From NCBI GenBank assembly GCA_964453645.1, contig CAYVRJ010000011.1, positions 1 to 64,000 of the forward strand: a DNA stretch of 64,000 nt, written 5' to 3'. This document shows, piece by piece, positions 60,180 through 64,000 of the stretch. The DNA is from CAYVRJ01 sp964453645. Its GTDB lineage: Bacteria > Bacillota > Clostridia > Christensenellales > JAWKQI01. Below the pieces are notes generated by a model. The model searched no databases. It was not told the origin of the DNA and was given only the letters and a program-made list of their open reading frames with translations. The translations under genes were made by a program, and so were the position numbers. Numbering within the stretch: position 1 is the first letter of the stretch; every line of letters begins with the position of its first letter.

Positions 60180-61055
60180 ATGCTTGATTTTAGACATGAG
60201 ACATTTTTGGCGCTATGCCGCATAGGAAACTACACGAAGGCAGCCGAACATCTGCATATTACCCAGCCTGCCGTTTCCCAGCACATCAAGTTTTTAGAAG
60301 AACAGTACGGTGGCAAACTGTTTAGCTACGATCATAAAACATTAAAGCTGACCCAGCGGGGTAAAAAACTTCAAGACTTTGCGTTGACGGTGAGTGCCGA
60401 TAGCAAACGGTTATCCCACATGTTAATAAACGATAGTGTATCGACTCTTTGTTTTGGTGCAACACTTTCCATCGGTGAATTTATCTTGCCCGAAATTGTT
60501 TCAAAGATGATTGAAAAGAATCCAACAATTCAGATCACCATGCCCGTTGACAATACGCAAGTGCTGTTAAAAAAGCTGAGAGCTTCGGAGATAGATTTTG
60601 CATTTATTGAGGGATATTTCGACAAGACGGAGTATGACAGCGTTATGTTTTCAAAGGAAGAGTTTATAACCGTTTGCAGTCCTGCTCATGCATTGGCGAA
60701 CAAAAAAGCAACGTTTGAAGATATATTTAATGAGCGCCTCATTTTGCGAGAATTGGGATCGGGTACACGCAATGTATTTGAGCAAATACTGCACCAGTTT
60801 AATTTAAACGTTTCAAGTTTTCAAAATATATGTGAGATTGGCAATATGAGTGCTATCAAACAACTTGTCGCTAGAAACAACGGCATTACTTTTCTGTATC
60901 GCGTTGCTGCAAAAGCAGAGCTTGAAAGGGGAGTTTTAAGTGAAATTCATCTCGAAAAGTTTCCTGTTGTTCGGGAGTTTAGTTTTGTATATTTAAAAAA
61001 CAGCTTGCACAAAAAAGAATACTTATCGTGGCTTGAATTTTCTAAAAACATATAG
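60180..61055 (+). CDS. LysR-family regulator
   Basis: This 291-aa LysR regulator has an N-terminal helix-turn-helix (NYTKAAEHLHITQPAVSQHI) and a periplasmic-binding-like effector domain (about 88-285). The ribosome binding site is weak. It lies 59 bases from the divergent YeiH gene and probably controls it, as CysL/YeiE-type regulators do with sulfite or sulfate exporters. Confidence 0.92.
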   Translation: MLDFRHETFLALCRIGNYTKAAEHLHITQPAVSQHIKFLEEQYGGKLFSYDHKTLKLTQRGKKLQDFALTVSADSKRLSHMLINDSVSTLCFGATLSIGEFILPEIVSKMIEKNPTIQITMPVDNTQVLLKKLRASEIDFAFIEGYFDKTEYDSVMFSKEEFITVCSPAHALANKKATFEDIFNERLILRELGSGTRNVFEQILHQFNLNVSSFQNICEIGNMSAIKQLVARNNGITFLYRVAAKAELERGVLSEIHLEKFPVVREFSFVYLKNSLHKKEYLSWLEFSKNI

Positions 61056-61221
61056 AAACAAAATAATAGCCGTCTGTTTTTATCTTCTACCCCACCTCTT
61101 GTCTGTGTTTTCACTTCTGGCAAGAATTTTCATCGATCTTTTATAAATTTATAATAAGGCATAGAAAAAACACATTTATAGGATACATTGTATAGACTAT
61201 AACATATTTGGGGTACTGTAT

Positions 61222-62343
61222 ATGGATAACAATCAAACAAAGCTCAAAAAGAAACGTGGTGCAAAAGCCCTGCGCTGGAGTTTTCTTGGGGTTATACTGG
61301 GTGGAACCATGCTCATCAACTATTTGCACTTGCACGGTGGAACCCAATATCCTTCCGTTCATGCGGTGTGCCCGCTGGGCGGGCTGGAGAACCTGTGGGC
61401 ATGGTTTGCCGGGCAGGCGAACCTGCAAAAACTGTTTTCGGGCACCATGACCTTGTTCTTCCTGCTCATCCTCTTTGCGTTCCTCTTTGGCAGGGCATTT
61501 TGCGGCAACATCTGCCCCTTTGGGTTTGTGCAGGAACTGTTAGGTAAAATCTCCAAGAAGAAACTACACATCGCTCCTAAGAACGATAGAGTCTTGCGGT
61601 ATTTCAAATATGTGGTGCTTGCACTTATCACCATCATGGCGTGGATCACCGCAACCATTTGGATATCCCCCTACGACCCGTGGACGGCGTTTGCCCACAT
61701 TTGGTCGGAGGAATTGTTTGCGGAGAATGGCATCGGGTTTGTCATACTCCTTGTCATAGTGGGACTTTCCATCTTTATCGACCGTTTCTTTTGCAAATAC
61801 CTATGCCCTGCGGGAGGGGTATACGGCGTCATATCCAAGATTAGCCCCACGAAGATTAAGCGGGAACCCTGCTGCGGCTGTGGACAATGCAGTGCGACTT
61901 GCCCCATGAATATCGACGTTTGCAGAAAAAATATAATTAATTCTGCCGAGTGTATCACCTGCGGGCAGTGTGTAACCGCTTGCCCTTCCAAGAAAGCCGA
62001 AGTGAAGATGACGTTCTTTGGCAAAACGGTAAAGCCCTCTGCATTTGTGTTGATCACGGTGCTCATCTTCTTTGGTAGCATCTTTGTGTTGGATGCCGTG
62101 GGGTTGATGCAAGTCACAGTGCCCACCATTGAAAGTGTTGAACAGACGGGAAATTATATTAAAGTTGCCGATCTTCGGGGCTCTATGAGTATTGAAATGG
62201 GTGCCCTATATGTGGGTATGGAACTCTCGGAGTTTTATACACTGATGGAGATTCCTCCAAGCGTACCCAAAGATACGCTCTTAAAATACGTCTACGAATA
62301 TGTTCCGGGATATGACTTCCATGCAATCAAGGCAAATAAATAA
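61222..62343 (+). CDS. NapH-like membrane polyferredoxin
   Basis: This 373-aa protein has about five helices and the CxxxCP pairs of the NapH/MauN family on the membrane (FCGNICPFGFV, FCKYLCPAGGV). Two 4Fe-4S clusters follow (CCGCGQCSATCPMNIDVC and CITCGQCVTACP) and then a C-terminal extracytoplasmic part with a last helix. It should pass electrons between quinone or flavoprotein and a partner. No nitrate reductase genes are nearby, so the partner is unknown. Confidence 0.88.
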   Translation: MDNNQTKLKKKRGAKALRWSFLGVILGGTMLINYLHLHGGTQYPSVHAVCPLGGLENLWAWFAGQANLQKLFSGTMTLFFLLILFAFLFGRAFCGNICPFGFVQELLGKISKKKLHIAPKNDRVLRYFKYVVLALITIMAWITATIWISPYDPWTAFAHIWSEELFAENGIGFVILLVIVGLSIFIDRFFCKYLCPAGGVYGVISKISPTKIKREPCCGCGQCSATCPMNIDVCRKNIINSAECITCGQCVTACPSKKAEVKMTFFGKTVKPSAFVLITVLIFFGSIFVLDAVGLMQVTVPTIESVEQTGNYIKVADLRGSMSIEMGALYVGMELSEFYTLMEIPPSVPKDTLLKYVYEYVPGYDFHAIKANK

Positions 62344-62354
62344 AACAAAAAATT

Positions 62355-62396
62355 AAAAAAGAAGCGGCTCAGGGTATCCCTTTACTGCTTCTTTTA
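62355..62396. terminator. Bidirectional terminator between convergent genes
   Basis: GAAGC (62361-62365) pairs with GCTTC (62387-62391), with AGGG/CCCT pairing inside. A run of A precedes it and TTTT follows, so it works for both the polyferredoxin gene and the GH18 gene. Confidence 0.75.
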
Positions 62397-62422
62397 TGTT
62401 GTGGCAAGTATTCGTAAAGCGG

Positions 62423-64000
62423 TTATGCTAAATTTTTCGTCTCGACGTAACCCACAATGCCGTTGTAATCGATTTGGGTAAAACTGCCCGATGTGCCCAA
62501 AACAACCACCGTGGTACCCTTGTTGATATTACCCAAACTCTTTCCCGATGTGGATGCAGTGGCACGAACGTTCACCTTTGCTGTTGTAACTTTGGTGGCA
62601 ACTTCCTCTTCTTCGGCCGGGGGTTCGGGTGCCGGGGGTTCGGAGGGAGTTGGCGGCACCGGAACTTCGGGTTTTTCACTGGTTATGTGCATCGTTTCCA
62701 CATAACCCACGGTTCCGTTTTCCAACCGCACCTGATAAAACGCATTGTTGATGGGTTTGCCGATGGTGGTCAGCTGGGTTCCCCCGTCCAGCACTGCCAA
62801 GACGTTGCTCGTTAAGTTTGTCTGCGCCATCACATTTGTTGTGGGTGTGTTTGTCGTTATCCAACCGTCCGCTTCCACCATGGGTGCGGGCAGCTTGAGT
62901 GCATCGCCCACTTTTAAGGCATCGCTGGCCAAGTTGTTGATGGCTTTAATTTCGTCCACAGTGCAGCCCACCTGCTGGGAGAGCTGCCAGAGGGTATCTC
63001 CGGCTTTCACTGTATAATCAAAATATTGGCTTTCCTCGGGGGGCACTTCTTCGGGTATGTCTCCGTTGAGCCAAGTGTTATAGTTTTCCCAAATAGAGGC
63101 ATCTTCTTGCCCCAGCGCCCAAGATCCCGCTCCCTTTAAGTCGTATTTTTGCACCAGCTTCAGCTTGGCCTCCAGGGACTGATCGTTTTCAAACCAAATG
63201 ACATACTTACCCGGCTGGAGCGTTTTACCGCTGATGGTATGCAACTTGTCCCCCTCCTTCACCTCAAACTCCGCCTTGGGGGACTGGGTTGCTTCGTCAT
63301 AGGTGACTTTGGCGTTGTAATCCTGAACCATGCTGTTCACGGTCTTAATGGGCACACCTTTACCCACAAAGCTGGTGTCGTGTTGGCTCCATATGCGGCC
63401 AAACATGGGAAGTCCCACCACCACTTTATCGGCGGATGTGTTGGACAGTGCGTGTTGAATGGATTTTTCCACAAACCCAATGCTAGCCACGGGGCCTGCC
63501 GGGCCTCCCTCGTAGTGCTCGTCATAGGTCATGAGCATGAGGTAATCCGAGGTATCTCCCAGTGCTGCATAATCGTATGAGCCGTGCCAGCCCACCTGCC
63601 AGTTGTTGGGGTTTGCTGCAACGGCAACGGAAACTTCCTTTTCTGCCGTAATCTTTTGCCTGAGCAGCCGAACGAGCTCGGTATACTGATCCTTTTGTTT
63701 GTCCGTCACATTTTCGATATCCACGTTCACGCCGTCTAAGTTGTATAACTCTACATAATCCGCAATTTGTGTGGACAGTTTTTCAACGTCTTGCAGGGCA
63801 ATAATACCCGCATTGCGATCCCAGTGGTTGCTCAGAAAGGGCACAACCTTAATGTTGCTTGCGTGCATCCGCTCCACAAAGTCTTTACTCACGGGATTTA
63901 ATTTTAAACTTCCGTCGGCGATAATATCAAAGTAACTGGGAGAAACCGTTTGCAGGGAATTGTTTGTGCGCTCCACGTAATCGATTTGCTGGGCGACGGT
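62423..64000 (-). CDS. GH18-domain protein with LysM and two SH3 domains, 5' end outside the window
   Basis: The frame is open to the window edge, so the start is missing. The visible 525 residues contain a glycoside hydrolase 18 barrel with the catalytic strand DGVNVDIE and the YLMLMTYDEHYEGG segment, a LysM repeat (YTVKAGDTLWQLSQQVG, about 325-370), one SH3 region (about 375-430), a Pro/Glu-rich linker and a second SH3 region at the end. It resembles spore-coat or cell-wall YaaH/YdhD-type hydrolases that bind peptidoglycan. Confidence 0.88.
   Translation of the reverse strand, partial: TVAQQIDYVERTNNSLQTVSPSYFDIIADGSLKLNPVSKDFVERMHASNIKVVPFLSNHWDRNAGIIALQDVEKLSTQIADYVELYNLDGVNVDIENVTDKQKDQYTELVRLLRQKITAEKEVSVAVAANPNNWQVGWHGSYDYAALGDTSDYLMLMTYDEHYEGGPAGPVASIGFVEKSIQHALSNTSADKVVVGLPMFGRIWSQHDTSFVGKGVPIKTVNSMVQDYNAKVTYDEATQSPKAEFEVKEGDKLHTISGKTLQPGKYVIWFENDQSLEAKLKLVQKYDLKGAGSWALGQEDASIWENYNTWLNGDIPEEVPPEESQYFDYTVKAGDTLWQLSQQVGCTVDEIKAINNLASDALKVGDALKLPAPMVEADGWITTNTPTTNVMAQTNLTSNVLAVLDGGTQLTTIGKPINNAFYQVRLENGTVGYVETMHITSEKPEVPVPPTPSEPPAPEPPAEEEEVATKVTTAKVNVRATASTSGKSLGNINKGTTVVVLGTSGSFTQIDYNGIVGYVETKNLA

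Noticed and set aside
62423..64000. Loss of a catalytic Asp in the GH18 motif (DGVNVDIE)
   Set aside because: Asn at this position is accepted in the family pattern, especially in YaaH-type members, and the catalytic Glu is present.
1..64000. CRISPR arrays, rRNA genes, complete tRNA genes, complete insertion sequences
   Set aside because: I saw no regularly spaced repeats, no rRNA-like sequence, no full cloverleaf and no transposase gene in the window.

Overview
The window looks like chromosome from an anaerobic Clostridia-type Bacillota. The reasons are strong AGGAGG ribosome binding sites, frequent TTG and GTG starts, YesM/YesN two-component genes, HPr with both His15 and Ser46, small lipoproteins, C_GCAxxG_C_C and polyferredoxin proteins, and consensus TTGACA/TATAAT promoters. 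This is inference from gene content; no rRNA or complete tRNA gene is present to place it further. Genes from 812 to about 54600 lie mostly on the minus strand; most genes after 54900 lie on the plus strand.

Layout. 1-390: right edge of an apparent integrated element, with the start of an unknown gene and a 45-nt 3' fragment of a tRNA-Pro(GGG) gene that looks like an attachment site. 812-11326: a minus-strand operon with an RbsBAC-type ABC importer, three URO-D superfamily methyltransferase-like proteins, a YesMN pair and a 144-aa degenerate kinase-like protein. 11542-24478: accessory single genes and short operons (zinc peptidase, isochorismatase, SseB-like, GNAT, lipoprotein carbonic anhydrase, MerR, CrtI-like, TetR, MarR, YaiI, YwbE, YesL-like) with several decayed genes. 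24471-29595: a GntR-controlled CUT1 ABC importer with a PLP gamma-lyase-type enzyme. 29655-29957: a compact Fst/par-like type I toxin-antitoxin locus. 30035-45233: a large yhf-type operon (yhfZ, yhfY, NCS1 permease, hyuB, hyuA, yhfU, yhfT, yhfS, yhfX, yhfW, ptsH, ptsI, an Imm-5-like protein and an FMN-binding membrane protein). 45317-48200: a TrpXYZ-like ABC importer. 48342-54620: a MecA_N-type penicillin-binding protein and a three-gene envelope cassette. 54946-62343: a redox/sulfur region (C_GCAxxG_C_C protein, Crp/Fnr regulator, CoA-disulfide-reductase-like gene, YeiH exporter with LysR, NapH-like polyferredoxin). 62423-64000: a GH18/LysM/SH3 cell-wall protein running off the end.

The most unusual system is the yhf-type operon. 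The conserved but functionally unassigned enterobacterial set yhfSTUWXYZ is present, but the phosphotriesterase-like member (yhfV/php) is missing. ATP-dependent hydantoinase/oxoprolinase subunits and an NCS1 transporter stand in the operon instead. The operon also carries its own HPr and enzyme I beside a PRD-domain protein (YhfY), which suggests phosphorylation-based control. A perfect 22-bp palindrome at the transcription start is a likely YhfZ operator. A reasonable guess is uptake and opening of a cyclic amide, followed by PLP-dependent processing of the resulting amino acid. Other notable points are a 20-bp tandem duplication that breaks a four-domain sulfur enzyme, a 59-bp duplication that copies the ptsI start region into a coupled mini-ORF, and a MerR-type dyad shared by two promoters 3.2 kb apart.
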